42,013 nt of DNA from Spirochaetae bacterium HGW-Spirochaetae-5 (GTDB lineage Bacteria > Spirochaetota > UBA4802 > UBA5550), in contig PGXT01000003.1 of NCBI GenBank assembly GCA_002839285.1, positions 1-42,013 on the forward strand. Direction: 5' to 3'. The first letter of the stretch is position 1, and the number at the start of each line of letters is the position of its first letter. Below, in pieces: positions 32,148 to 40,371 of the stretch. The translations under genes and the position numbers were made by a program. The notes beneath the pieces were generated by a model. It saw only the letters and a list, made by a program, of their open reading frames with translations, did no database searches and was not told where the DNA came from.

Positions 32148-34247
32148 TTATTTTGCCGTTTTCAGCATTCTTGTAGCATTGAAAATAGCGATAAGTGCAA
32201 CACCCATATCGGCAAAAACAGCTTCCCACATTGTGGCTATACCGATGAAGCCTAATACTACAAAGATGCTTTTAACACCAAGAGCAAAAACAACGTTTTC
32301 AAGAAGGATTACCCTGTTTTTCCGTGCGATCTGTATTGCCTCTGGAATCTTTGCAAGGGAATCATTCATTATGACTATATCAGCTGTTTCTATGGCCGCA
32401 TCCGATCCCAGCCCCCCCATTGAAAAACCCACATCCGATCTTGCAAGAATAGGTGCATCATTTATACCGTCTCCAACAAATGCTGTTTTATCCCCCGGTT
32501 TTTCTTTTCTGATAAAATCTTCAAGGATAGAAACTTTATCCTCAGGCATAAGCCCGGCATAGAATTCATCAATACCGGCTTCTCTGCTTATAGCCGCAGC
32601 GATATCTTTATTATCGCCTGTGAGCATTACTATCTTTTTAATTCCAAGCTTTTTAAGCTGAGCAATCGCTTTGATGGAATCATCTTTAATCTCATCGCTG
32701 ATTACCAGATAACCGGCATATTTATTGTCTATCGCGACATGCACAACAGTGCCGGGGATTGAACATAATTCATGTTCAATATTGAAACTATGGAGCATCC
32801 GGTCATTCCCGGCAATTACTGTTTTATTATCAATAATTGCTTTAATGCCCTGACCGCTTATTTCCTGATAATCATGGACAGTGGATAAGTCTATACTTTT
32901 ACCGTAAGATTCCCTGATGGAAACAGCAATCGGGTGATTTGAATATGCCTCAGCTTCGGCAGCGAATTTTATAATCTCATCCGCTGTATAACCGTTTTTC
33001 GTAATAACGCCGGTTACCTTGAATACACCTTTTGTAATAGTCCCTGTTTTATCAAGCAGGAGTGTTTTTACAGAATTTAATGCATCTAAATAATTAGATC
33101 CCTTGATTAATATCCCTCTTTTTGAAGCCCCCCCTATCCCGCCGAAATATGTAAGGGGTATGCTGACAACAAGGGCACAGGGACACGAAATCACCAGTAT
33201 AACCAGCGCACGGTAAATCCAGGTTGTGAAATTCTGATCCGCCATAAACAGCGGAGGCAGAACCGCAGTCAGCGAAGCTATCGCAACAATCACAGGCGTA
33301 TAATACTTCGCGAAGGTCGTGAAGAACAGCTCGGTTTTAGCTTTATTGTGCGTGGCATTCTCAACAAGCTCCAGAATTCTGGTAATGGATGATTCGCCAA
33401 ACAGTTTCGTTACCTCAATTGTTATCATACCCTCTTTATTGATTGTCCCGGCTAACACGGTGTCCTTCTCCCTGACAATTCGGGGAACAGATTCCCCCGT
33501 TAATGCAGAAGTATCAATCTGGCTATATCCCGAAATAACAATCCCATCAAGCGGTATCTTCTCACCAGGCTTAACTATAACATGCATCCCAATGCTTACA
33601 TCTTCAGGTGATACTTTTTTTATCTCTCCATTTATTTTCAAATTTGCGTAATCCGGCCTTATCTCAAGCAGGGCCTTTATCGATTTTCTCGATCTGTGGA
33701 CGGATAATTCCTGAAGAAACTCCCCTGCTTTATAAAACAGCATAACACCAGCGGCTTCGGTTAAGGCATGTATCGCGATTGCTCCTAAAGTTGCTATTGT
33801 CATCAGGAAGTTTTCATCAAAGACCATTCCTTTTGAAATATTTCTAAATGCGTTGAACAGGACCTTCCAGCCCGATGCCAGATATATGAATATGAATAAT
33901 AAATATTCCGCAAAGTGATACGGTGTTTTTTCCATCTGAGTCTGGAACACCAGTCCAGCAATATAAATTACAGATGTCAGGCCCAGAAAAGTGAGTTCCC
34001 TTTTCGGATTAAATTCCTCTTCTTCTTCCGTTTCAGCAGATTTAATAATCGGGTCAACAATAATCACACACGGTTCAATTCTTTCGATCTCCTTCTGTAC
34101 TTTATCTATATCACCAGTATCAATAAGCATTGAGAGCGAACCGAAATCTATTGATACAGATTTTACGCAGTCCAGTTTTTTAATGCTGTTTTCCAGCTTT
34201 GCGGCACAATTAGCGCAGTCCAGATTTTTTAAAATATACTTCTTCAT
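32148..34247 (-). CDS. P1B-type heavy-metal transporting ATPase (Zn/Cd/Pb type, CadA/ZntA-like)
   Basis: The ATG at 34247 shares a base with the ArsR stop (TGATG), giving 699 residues. The order is an N-terminal HMA domain with 'LDCANCA' (CxxC), a hydrophobic membrane domain with the transport motif 'SCPCALVVS' (CPC), the phosphorylation site 'LLDKTGT' near residue 400, nucleotide-binding 'SNHPIA' (HP motif), and 'GDGINDAP'. It exports divalent soft metals across the inner membrane. It is cotranscribed with a CadC/ArsR-like sensor, which supports Zn/Cd/Pb rather than copper. An ATP-driven Cu+ exporter would usually have extra HMA domains or a CopY/CueR regulator. Confidence 0.96.
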   Translation of the reverse strand: MKKYILKNLDCANCAAKLENSIKKLDCVKSVSIDFGSLSMLIDTGDIDKVQKEIERIEPCVIIVDPIIKSAETEEEEEFNPKRELTFLGLTSVIYIAGLVFQTQMEKTPYHFAEYLLFIFIYLASGWKVLFNAFRNISKGMVFDENFLMTIATLGAIAIHALTEAAGVMLFYKAGEFLQELSVHRSRKSIKALLEIRPDYANLKINGEIKKVSPEDVSIGMHVIVKPGEKIPLDGIVISGYSQIDTSALTGESVPRIVREKDTVLAGTINKEGMITIEVTKLFGESSITRILELVENATHNKAKTELFFTTFAKYYTPVIVAIASLTAVLPPLFMADQNFTTWIYRALVILVISCPCALVVSIPLTYFGGIGGASKRGILIKGSNYLDALNSVKTLLLDKTGTITKGVFKVTGVITKNGYTADEIIKFAAEAEAYSNHPIAVSIRESYGKSIDLSTVHDYQEISGQGIKAIIDNKTVIAGNDRMLHSFNIEHELCSIPGTVVHVAIDNKYAGYLVISDEIKDDSIKAIAQLKKLGIKKIVMLTGDNKDIAAAISREAGIDEFYAGLMPEDKVSILEDFIRKEKPGDKTAFVGDGINDAPILARSDVGFSMGGLGSDAAIETADIVIMNDSLAKIPEAIQIARKNRVILLENVVFALGVKSIFVVLGFIGIATMWEAVFADMGVALIAIFNATRMLKTAK

Positions 34248-34624
34248 CACTTAACCCCTTTTTGTTCTTTTATGTGAATCATCCCCTGTTCATATATATG
34301 CTTAACGTGTTCATCATGAAGTGAGTAATATACCACTTTACCATCCTTGCGATATCGCACTAAACCTGCCTGTTTTAACATTTTAAGCTGGTGTGAAATA
34401 GCAGGCTGGTTCATCTGCAGTACCGCAGCAAGATCGCAGACACACATTTCGGAAATGAACAGAGCGTTAACTATTTTAATCCTTGTGGGATCACCCAGTA
34501 CTTTAAAGAAATCGCCGATATCCCTTATCAGATTTTCATCCGGCATATTATTTTGAGCCTTTAAAACCAGATCGTCGTGTATGACTAAAGTCTTACAAAA
34601 TTCAGTTTTCCCGGGTTTCATACG
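34247..34624 (-). CDS. ArsR/SmtB-family metal-sensing repressor (CadC-like)
   Basis: The ATG at 34624 is favoured: GGAG lies 8 bases upstream and the resulting 125 residues match CadC length; an ORF extending to 34687 would cover the presumed operator. The winged helix is clear ('FFKVLGDPTRIKIVNALFISEMCVCDLAAVLQMNQPAISHQLKMLKQAGLV'-type core, here 'GDPTRIKIV' and 'NQPAISHQL'). The ELCVCDL-like motif 'ISEMCVCDL' supplies two Cys metal ligands, and an N-terminal Cys in 'EFCKT' could be a third, as in CadC. It should derepress the downstream ATPase when Cd, Pb or Zn binds. Confidence 0.94.
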   Translation of the reverse strand, partial: RMKPGKTEFCKTLVIHDDLVLKAQNNMPDENLIRDIGDFFKVLGDPTRIKIVNALFISEMCVCDLAAVLQMNQPAISHQLKMLKQAGLVRYRKDGKVVYYSLHDEHVKHIYEQGMIHIKEQKGVK

Positions 34625-34650
34625 CTTTCTCCATTTCTCTTCAAAATCAA

Positions 34651-34672
34651 CATATGCACACATGTATATATG
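34651..34672. promoter_or_regulatory. Possible CadC/ArsR operator
   Basis: CATAT and ATATG form an inverted repeat with a 12-base spacer directly upstream of the arsR start and inside its promoter region. CadC/SmtB sites are typically imperfect AT-rich inverted repeats of this kind. The match is short. Confidence 0.35.
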
Positions 34673-34755
34673 ATGATTTTTTGTCAATAAATTATGGTTT
34701 TAAATTGATCTTTTTTTTAGTTAATGCTCATTTTTTGATGGGGAAATGTATTTCC

Positions 34756-34774
34756 CCCGCACCGGTGGTGCGGG
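34756..34774. terminator. GC-rich hairpin between divergent genes
   Basis: CCCGCACC (34756-34763) and GGTGCGGG (34767-34774) form a perfect 8-bp stem with a 3-base loop, flanked by TTTC/GAAA. It lies between the arsR operon and the methyltransferase-like gene, which diverge. It may block read-through or act as an RNA regulatory element. Confidence 0.45.
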
Positions 34775-34886
34775 AGAAAACAAAATACCTGCGGTTTTTG
34801 AGTAGATACATTTTTTATGTTTAATAATAATGGCTGGAAATGTTGTTTCAGTTTATTCATTTTTATATTAAAGGAGATATCTAATC

Positions 34887-35516
34887 ATGGGTATATTTTG
34901 CTCTGCATTTATGGATGTATCATTAGTTGTAGCTGCTTTCATATTATATGTCCTGCTCTGGTTTATTAAAAAGCAGGAGCTGATGAAATCGACCGGTGTG
35001 GACGCAAATGTAATATTCAATGCCACCAGACCTATTCAGAAATATTTCGGAGTGATGGAAAGATTAATGACTGTCTCAATAGTGCTCATAATTGCCGTCC
35101 ATTATCTTGTTCCGGATGATATATTTCTAACAACCAGATTATTCGGTGCGGGTGTATACATAAATAAAATTATCGGTTTTGTTTTTTGTATTATTGGTTT
35201 GGCTATCTGCCGGCTTGCCCAGGTTACAATAGGCAAATCCTGGCGTGTCGGTATTGATGAGAACGCAAAACCGGGATTGATTACAAATGGTATATACGGC
35301 GTTATAAGAAATCCGACTTATACAGGTTTATTTATTTTATGTACCGGAGTTTTTGTTATTCTGCCCACAGTTCTGATATCATACTGGATACTGGCTTTTT
35401 TTATCATGATGGAGTTTCAGGTTCGCTGTGAAGAGGAGTATCTGGAAAAACAGTATGGCAATGAGTATCTTCAATATTTAAAAAAAACCAGCCGTTATAT
35501 TCCGTTTATCTATTGA
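34887..35516 (+). CDS. Isoprenylcysteine carboxyl-methyltransferase-like membrane protein
   Basis: This 209-residue protein has five membrane helices and the ICMT/PEMT catalytic region: 'GLITNGIYGVIRNPTYTG' and, at the C-terminus, 'EFQVRCEEEYLEKQYGNEYLQYLKKTSRYIPF'. The RNPxYxG and EE-x-YG-x-EY patterns bind S-adenosylmethionine in this family. In bacteria the methyl acceptor is mostly unknown; many members sit by metal-resistance genes, as here. AAAGGAG precedes the start. It converges with the periplasmic protein gene at 35603. Confidence 0.9.
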   Translation: MGIFCSAFMDVSLVVAAFILYVLLWFIKKQELMKSTGVDANVIFNATRPIQKYFGVMERLMTVSIVLIIAVHYLVPDDIFLTTRLFGAGVYINKIIGFVFCIIGLAICRLAQVTIGKSWRVGIDENAKPGLITNGIYGVIRNPTYTGLFILCTGVFVILPTVLISYWILAFFIMMEFQVRCEEEYLEKQYGNEYLQYLKKTSRYIPFIY

Positions 35517-35530
35517 AGCAATGTTTTTAT

Positions 35531-35583
35531 ATGCTTTACAGATGTCCGTTTCAATCAATAACCCTCAGGCATCCGTAAAGCAT
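35531..35583. terminator. Imperfect long hairpin between converging genes
   Basis: ATGCTTTAC-A-GATG (35531-35544) pairs with CATC-C-GTAAAGCAT (35570-35583), a 13-bp stem with one internal mismatch. It is centred between the stop codons of the converging genes and probably terminates both. Confidence 0.55.
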
Positions 35584-35602
35584 TCAGGCCCATGCCCTGT
35601 TG

Positions 35603-36067
35603 TCATCTATCCAGGCTGCAGCAGCCGCTCCATGCCGGGCGTCCTTTTTCATCCCAAAGCCTGAGTATTGTATCGCCTTTTATAACCTCGGTGGCCATTA
35701 CAGTTTTTTTGTCTTCAAAGATGATCACTGACCCTTTCACTTTAATTTTTTCTTTTGTTTCAAATTTAAAATCCTGTTTCTCAATATACCACAACGGTCC
35801 GAGGTGGACGGGTATAATTTCTTTTTCAGTCTTTAGCATAATGTGCACACCATGGCTCATCCCTTTTAATGGTGTAAACTTATTAACGCTTAAAATTTCG
35901 CCGGTTAAAGTTTCAATGGTTCCTGTATTGTACATTCCGCAATATGACCCGTTCATTCCCCAGCCGTCGCTCCCCTGCCACATTACCCCCATCCGAGCAT
36001 ATGAAGAACTCACAAACGAGAGAGCTATCAGCAAAGTTGTTAATAATGAAAACATTATTTTATTCAT
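35603..36067 (-). CDS. Small exported protein, candidate periplasmic metal-handling protein
   Basis: This 154-residue protein has a signal peptide ending near 'SSSYA-RMG'. The mature N-terminus is rich in Met, Gly and Trp with one Cys ('MGVMWQGSDGWGMNGSYCGMY'). Next comes a small beta-barrel-like domain ('TGEILSVNKF', 'GVHIMLKTEKEIIPVHLGP', 'KVKGSVIIFEDKKTVMATEV') of the DUF5666/MamS-like OB-fold type. The C-terminus has a CC pair ('WSGCCSLDR'). Soft-metal binding residues and the neighbouring metal ATPase suggest metal trafficking. I do not recognise an exact family. Confidence 0.6.
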   Translation of the reverse strand: MNKIMFSLLTTLLIALSFVSSSYARMGVMWQGSDGWGMNGSYCGMYNTGTIETLTGEILSVNKFTPLKGMSHGVHIMLKTEKEIIPVHLGPLWYIEKQDFKFETKEKIKVKGSVIIFEDKKTVMATEVIKGDTILRLWDEKGRPAWSGCCSLDR

Positions 36068-36294
36068 ATTTTTTCTCCTGTTTACTTTAAAAATGTGTAA
36101 CTAAATTGTATTGTTTGTTTCTTATAAAAATGTTTATTAATCACCATATAACCACTTTTTTTTTGAAAAACTAAAACCGTTTCCACTCCCACCTTGATGG
36201 GGAAAGCCTGTTTTTAAAACTTGACTAAAGCAGGTGCGGTTATATTTTTATTAAAAAAAATAATCTCAAAATTTGATAAGGCAGAATTCAAAGA

Positions 36295-37401
36295 ATGTTT
36301 AATAAAAAAGGTTTTAATACGTTCAAAATATGGAAATACACTATAAATGTTTTTACACACGATATAGTTTTAATTTATTCCGGTAAAGACGGCACACACA
36401 TAAAGAACATTAATAAAAAACATTTTTTCCGTCTGTCAAGATCAGTCTCAATGATCTGCGGTTTTATAATTATATCATCTATTATTTTAAGCGCAATTCC
36501 ATCAGGTAAGGTCTCTGATGTTATTAATGATGGTGATTATATAATATCTGTTGAAGATTTAAATGATATCAGCTCCAATCTATTGAGTGCTGCTAAAGGT
36601 GCTGATATCAAAGACATGGAGGAGGATGAAATACTTAAAAATAAACTCCTTTATTCGGACAAAACAAATTACTCGGAACCAGCAGCAAAGACTCCATTAA
36701 ACATAAGGTTTCATAAAGTAAAATCAGGTGAGAGTCTGAGCGGTATCGCGAAAAAATATGGTATATCCATGGCTACAATCAGCGGCAGTAATAATTTAAA
36801 TACTAACGACAATATCGCTCCAGGTACAGCCTTGATGATACCAAACAGGGAGGGGATTCTCCATAAAATGAAGAGCGGGAATAATATTGCGGGCCTTGCT
36901 TCAAAATATAAAATACCCGTAGAAAAGATACTGGCTGAAAATAATCTGAAGAATCCGGATTTTGTTCCGGAAAATGAAGTTATCTTTATACCTGACGCTA
37001 AGCCGCAAAATACGGTTTCCGGCTTTTTATGGCCGGCTAATATCCGAAAAGTTACAAACGGGTACGGCTGGAGAAAAAATCCTTTTACCGGCAAGAATAA
37101 GGAATTTCATAAAGGAATGGATATCGGTGTCAGATACGGCTGGGTCAGATCAACCAAATACGGGAAAGTCACATTCGCCGGATGGATGGGGGGGTATGGA
37201 AATGCTGTTATAATTGCGCATCCCGGTGGATGGAAAAGCCTGTATGGCCATTTGTCGAAAATTATTGTCAGCGAAGGCCAGTATGTTAATCAGGGTCAGA
37301 ATATAGCGGTAAGCGGTAATAGCGGCAGATCGACAGGCCCTCATGTACACTTTGAATTGATAAAGCAGGGTGACCACACAAATCCGAAAAAATATCTGTG
37401 A
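36295..37401 (+). CDS. LysM-containing M23 peptidoglycan endopeptidase
   Basis: This 368-residue protein has an N-terminal membrane helix ('MICGFIIISSIILSAI', about 56-73). Two LysM modules follow (about 139-182, 'HKVKSGESLSGIAKKYGIS', and about 190-232, 'HKMKSGNNIAGLASKYKIP'). An M23/LytM domain ends the protein, with the zinc motifs 'HKGMDIG' (HxxxD) and 'GPHVHFEL' (HxH). The metal site is complete, so it should be an active lytic endopeptidase rather than an EnvC-like activator. It remodels the cell wall during growth or division. Confidence 0.93.
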   Translation: MFNKKGFNTFKIWKYTINVFTHDIVLIYSGKDGTHIKNINKKHFFRLSRSVSMICGFIIISSIILSAIPSGKVSDVINDGDYIISVEDLNDISSNLLSAAKGADIKDMEEDEILKNKLLYSDKTNYSEPAAKTPLNIRFHKVKSGESLSGIAKKYGISMATISGSNNLNTNDNIAPGTALMIPNREGILHKMKSGNNIAGLASKYKIPVEKILAENNLKNPDFVPENEVIFIPDAKPQNTVSGFLWPANIRKVTNGYGWRKNPFTGKNKEFHKGMDIGVRYGWVRSTKYGKVTFAGWMGGYGNAVIIAHPGGWKSLYGHLSKIIVSEGQYVNQGQNIAVSGNSGRSTGPHVHFELIKQGDHTNPKKYL

Positions 37402-38002
37402 AAAATGTTATCCTTCAAATAAAAATCTTTCATGGTACACCGCACCCTCTCGCTCAACTCACAGAGTAACAGACTTACTGCCCCCACGCACTTCAGCGAT
37501 AAGTGGTATTATGTCGCCACGCCCTGAATATTTACATTCGATCAAACTTATACTAAGCAGATACTTCTTGCCGTTCTTATACTCATCGTACCAGGGCGGG
37601 GTGCCCTCAACTCCAGCCCCCGGCCACCCTTTTCGACGTCCTTGTCTCAAAGGCCGCTCGCTCTTCCTCCGCTCGCTGTGTCCGGGTATACCAGTTGAAA
37701 AGAAAACTTTTTTCTTACTCCCCGTGCAACGAATCCCGTTTCGCCCGCATCAACCACATCCACAACTCCTCCTAGCTGACGAACTCAATGTAAGTTCCTG
37801 CGGCTGCTGCGACCTCCACTTTTGATTATTTACTATACTTAATACAGCTTGAAACAGTCGTGCCTGGTGACTTTCAGCTTTTTATGTTACTTATTCGCGG
37901 TGTCCCTTATACACTTAATATTTTACACTTTTATCAATTTTGATTGCATTAAATCCTTCTGAATTCTAATGATAATCAGTATTAAGGCTTAAGGATAACA
38001 TA
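37402..38002. other. GC-richer stretch without an intact gene
   Basis: About 440 bp (37430-37830) differ from the rest by their high C content on the plus strand and dense runs such as CCAGCCCCCGGCC. The minus strand keeps a 96-codon frame open (37459-37749) with no ATG. The last 150 bp before uppP are AT-rich again and carry its AAGGA ribosome binding site. The block could be a repeat-family member, a decayed gene or a structured RNA. Confidence 0.5.
37459..37749 (-). other. Open frame without start codon in the GC-rich block
   Basis: After a TGA at 37752-37750, 96 codons are open and read protein-like: '...KKVFFSTGIPGH...', 'GAGVEGTPPWYDEYKNGKKY' and 'LIECKYSGRGDIIPLIAEVR', ending in TGA. 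The only usual start is a TTG at 37650 (63 codons) without a ribosome binding site. It may be part of a longer gene broken by mutation, or a chance frame within a non-coding repeat. Confidence 0.3.
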
Positions 38003-38812
38003 ATGGATCAATATCTTATCTCTGTAATACTTGGTATTGTTGAAGGTGTCACAGAGTTTCTACCTGTTTCATCAACAGGCCATCTTATTATATTAAATGA
38101 ATTTATCGATTTCAAAGGTGATTTTGCAATAATGTTCGATATTGTAATACAGTTCGGTGCGATTCTTTCGGTCGTTGTTGTATTTTGGGATAAACTCTTT
38201 CCGTTTAAAAAAGGCAGATCGGCAGATGAGGTTAAAGACGTATTCACCATATGGTTTAAAGTCTGCGTTGGTGTAATCCCAGCCCTCGTAACAGGTGCTC
38301 TTGTGGCTTCTATTGTAAAAAAATATCTGTTTAATCCCGTGACAGTGTCAATTGCTCTTGTTATCGGCGGTATAATACTTTTATATATTGAGAACAAAAA
38401 AAGAATGAGCAGTATAAACTCAATAACCGAACTGACTTACAAAACTGCTTTTTTTATAGGCATGTTCCAGTGTCTTGGAATGATACCTGGAACATCCCGT
38501 TCCGCGGCAACGATAATCGGGGCAATGTTCCTCGGCTTGTCTCGTGTTGCGGCAGCAGAGTATTCATTCTTTCTTGCAATACCAACTATGGCTGCAGCAT
38601 CGTTTTACTCAGTCTGGAAGCTGGGTCGAATGCTTACCCCTGATGAGACTAAAGTTGCAGCTGCCGGATTTATTGTTTCTTTCATTATTGCATGGCTTGT
38701 AATTAAGATATTCATTAAGTACATATCGAGGAATGATTTCAAACCTTTCGGTTATTATAGAATTGCTTTCGGTGTTTTAATTCTTCTTTATTTTACTTTG
38801 AATATAAATTGA
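38003..38812 (+). CDS. uppP: Undecaprenyl-diphosphatase
   Basis: This 269-residue membrane protein recycles undecaprenyl pyrophosphate for cell-wall and surface-polysaccharide synthesis. The two signature motifs are 'GIVEGVTEFLPVSSTGHLI' (residues 12-30, with the catalytic Glu and Ser residues) and 'MIPGTSRSAATI' near 160. Seven or eight membrane helices and the length fit UppP/BacA. AAGGA precedes the ATG. The gene stands alone between two non-coding stretches. Overproduction of this enzyme confers bacitracin resistance in other bacteria, a known property of the family. Confidence 0.97.
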   Translation: MDQYLISVILGIVEGVTEFLPVSSTGHLIILNEFIDFKGDFAIMFDIVIQFGAILSVVVVFWDKLFPFKKGRSADEVKDVFTIWFKVCVGVIPALVTGALVASIVKKYLFNPVTVSIALVIGGIILLYIENKKRMSSINSITELTYKTAFFIGMFQCLGMIPGTSRSAATIIGAMFLGLSRVAAAEYSFFLAIPTMAAASFYSVWKLGRMLTPDETKVAAAGFIVSFIIAWLVIKIFIKYISRNDFKPFGYYRIAFGVLILLYFTLNIN

Positions 38813-39475
38813 TTGAGAACGTTCTTTCATTAATAAGTGCCAATCACATTGCCTTGCTACTCAAAATCTAATTTAAAAGATCATATTGAATACATACGGT
38901 CAAATCCGTTCTTTTAGCATCTGATAATTACGTTAACAACTTTACGCCTTTGTCACGCCCCTTGCGGAAAAGAGCAAGAGTCGTGCCAATCAGCAGAGCT
39001 GAACCGGCTCCACCCTTCTCCCTTTTATTTTATATTATCAGTTTATAAAACCGAATATCCCCCGCGTCCCCCGCCACCCTTTGAGTAAGGTAAATTTTAA
39101 CCTCCAGGGCGGCACATATACTGTCCGGTAACTCACACTCCTAAGTTAATCATCAGTGAAACCCCGCCGACCGGCTACCAGCTTCCGGAAAAGACCCCTC
39201 CAGCTGCAAGCCTCTCCGGGCAAACATTCCCCATATTGCAAAGCAACTTCCCCTATGCCCTCCGTCGGCCGCTCCCCGTTATAACCGCCACCCTTACGGT
39301 TAAAATTTTCTTTAAACCCCATCCGCGGGTACAGCTTAAAATTTAAAGGTCTGATAAAAACATATAGTAAAATACCCCGCCAGCTCCCTTCATTGGTAGA
39401 GGGGTCCGGCGGGGTATTAATCTAAAGAATATCAGAGATTGTATACTCATTGTCTGGTTGTGTTCCTGCAGTGAA
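38813..39475. other. Intergenic region with GC-rich, possibly structured sequence
   Basis: This stretch of 660 bp has no convincing gene. 38953-38990 contains nested arms (CACG-CTTGC ... GCAAG-CGTG) that could fold as RNA. 39050-39330 is rich in C and CC-GG stacks, unlike the coding DNA around it. The terminator of the ribbon-helix-helix gene occupies 39371-39418. The rest is unexplained. Confidence 0.45.
39371..39418 (-). terminator. Rho-independent terminator of the ribbon-helix-helix gene
   Basis: AATACCCCGCC (39371-39381) and GGCGGGGTATT (39408-39418) form a perfect 11-bp stem; read on the minus strand it is followed by TTTTAC. It lies 58 bp downstream of the minus-strand repressor gene. 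Confidence 0.75.
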
Positions 39476-39652
39476 TTAAAACTCCGGGATAATCTTTTTG
39501 TGTACGCAATGCAGTGCTGCTCTCCGCATAAAATCGTTGATGGTGATCTCCTGGTCGATGCAGAATTTTGCTATAAGTTTATGCTCCTCCGGTGTCAGTG
39601 TAACGGTCGGTCTTTTAAGTCCTTCATATTTATTATCAATGGTTTTTGTCAT
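39476..39652 (-). CDS. Ribbon-helix-helix (CopG/Arc-like) repressor
   Basis: The ATG at 39652 follows a strong GAGGAGAAC and gives 58 residues; a longer frame from 39697 would lack a ribosome binding site. The pattern 'RPTVTLTPEEHKLIAKFCIDQEITINDFMRRAA' is a beta-strand followed by two helices, as in CopG/ParG-type dimeric repressors. Such proteins control plasmid copy number, partition or neighbouring toxin genes. It is divergent from the DUF6573-like gene, with tandem 8-bp repeats between the two promoters as a likely operator. Confidence 0.85.
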   Translation of the reverse strand: MTKTIDNKYEGLKRPTVTLTPEEHKLIAKFCIDQEITINDFMRRAALHCVHKKIIPEF

Positions 39653-39690
39653 GTTCTCCTCTTCCGGTGACTTTCTTTTCCGATTGTGCA

Positions 39691-39719
39691 ATAACACAGA
39701 GTCTTATAATAAAAGTCAA
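39691..39719 (-). promoter_or_regulatory. Promoter of the ribbon-helix-helix gene
   Basis: Read on the minus strand, TTGACT (39719-39714) and TGTTAT (39696-39691) are separated by 17 bp. The start codon follows about 38 bases later. The operator repeats lie just upstream of the -35 box. Confidence 0.6.
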
Positions 39720-39726
39720 CTTAACT

Positions 39727-39742
39727 TTATAACGTTATAACG
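39727..39742. promoter_or_regulatory. Tandem TTATAACG repeats, operator for the repressor
   Basis: Two directly repeated octamers TTATAACG form overlapping palindromes (TATAACGTTATA and ACGTTATAACGT). Ribbon-helix-helix dimers bind such tandem half-sites. The site is exactly between the -35 boxes of the two divergent promoters, so one binding event could control both. Confidence 0.6.
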
Positions 39743-39752
39743 TGAAAATTTA

Positions 39753-39781
39753 TTGACAGAAGATAATACTATATATATGTT
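39753..39781 (+). promoter_or_regulatory. Promoter of the DUF6573-like gene
   Basis: TTGACA (39753-39758) is followed after 17 bp by TATGTT (39776-39781). The transcript would start about 20 bases before the GGAGG ribosome binding site. Confidence 0.65.
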
Positions 39782-39811
39782 AAGTAAAAATTCGACGGTA
39801 TGGAGGCCACT

Positions 39812-40210
39812 ATGAATAATCCTTTTCCAGAACAAGCAAACGAGTTTCATGTAATTCACACCTACACAAGAAAACAGGCAATCAATGATGGTGTACTGGT
39901 GGATGTCTCAGAAACAGCAAAGGAGGCTGGTATTAATTTTCCGGTAGCTGTTACCTCTGCGGTCTGGGGCCTGTATATTGTGCCGCCGGTGGAACTTGAA
40001 AGCTTCGGACAGTCAGTATCTGGGCGTCTCTGGGATCTTCTCTGGATGTTCCGGTTGCAGGCTCTTAAAACCAACTCCTCCCTTTTGTTCTATTCCTGTA
40101 TCTTTTTAAATAAATATGAAAAACGGGAAGAGGTTAAGTTTAAAGCTCTCTGCGGTCCGGGGGATAATTGTGAACCGGTAATTACAATAATGCTTCCCGA
40201 TGAAGATTAA
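39812..40210 (+). CDS. DUF6573-type plasmid protein
   Basis: The ATG at 39812 has GGAGG five bases upstream and is preferred over the ATG at 39800, whose own codons form that ribosome binding site. The 132-residue protein shows the DUF6573 pattern: 'VIHTYTRKQAINDGVLVDVSETAKEAG', 'FPVAVTSAVWGLYIVP', a conserved 'RLWDLLWM' helix and the tail 'KALCGPGDNCEPVITIMLPDED'. The family is widespread on plasmids and has no assigned function. It is divergently paired with the ribbon-helix-helix repressor. Confidence 0.85.
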   Translation: MNNPFPEQANEFHVIHTYTRKQAINDGVLVDVSETAKEAGINFPVAVTSAVWGLYIVPPVELESFGQSVSGRLWDLLWMFRLQALKTNSSLLFYSCIFLNKYEKREEVKFKALCGPGDNCEPVITIMLPDED

Positions 40211-40219
40211 AATTCAGCG

Positions 40220-40242
40220 GAGCCGCCCGGTCCGGGCGGCTC
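40220..40242. terminator. GC-rich terminator after the DUF6573-like gene
   Basis: GAGCCGCCCGG and CCGGGCGGCTC are perfect complements (11 bp, minimal loop), followed by TTTCTGATTTTT. It probably ends the plus-strand gene and may also stop the minus-strand toxin-antitoxin operon. Confidence 0.85.
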
Positions 40243-40371
40243 TTTCTGATTTTTATGAAATAAAACTGACTGTGTAGTCGGTGAGGCGTTAAAAAGTGCT
40301 TTTATTCTGCTCAGGATCGCTCAGATTCAATTTTAATGTAATCGCTAGGGGTTCAGGGTGGTATATGAAAA

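Noticed and set aside
37370-37825. 151-codon plus-strand frame through the GC-rich block
   Set aside because: It begins inside the M23 peptidase gene, has Cys/Pro/Arg-rich composition unlike the other genes and no start signal.
12096-38812. The envelope-gene block as simple chromosomal contamination in the assembly
   Set aside because: It cannot be excluded without reads, but the terminal overlap closes the circle cleanly and there is no repeat at either block edge that would explain a false join. It is kept as a finding with a stated test.
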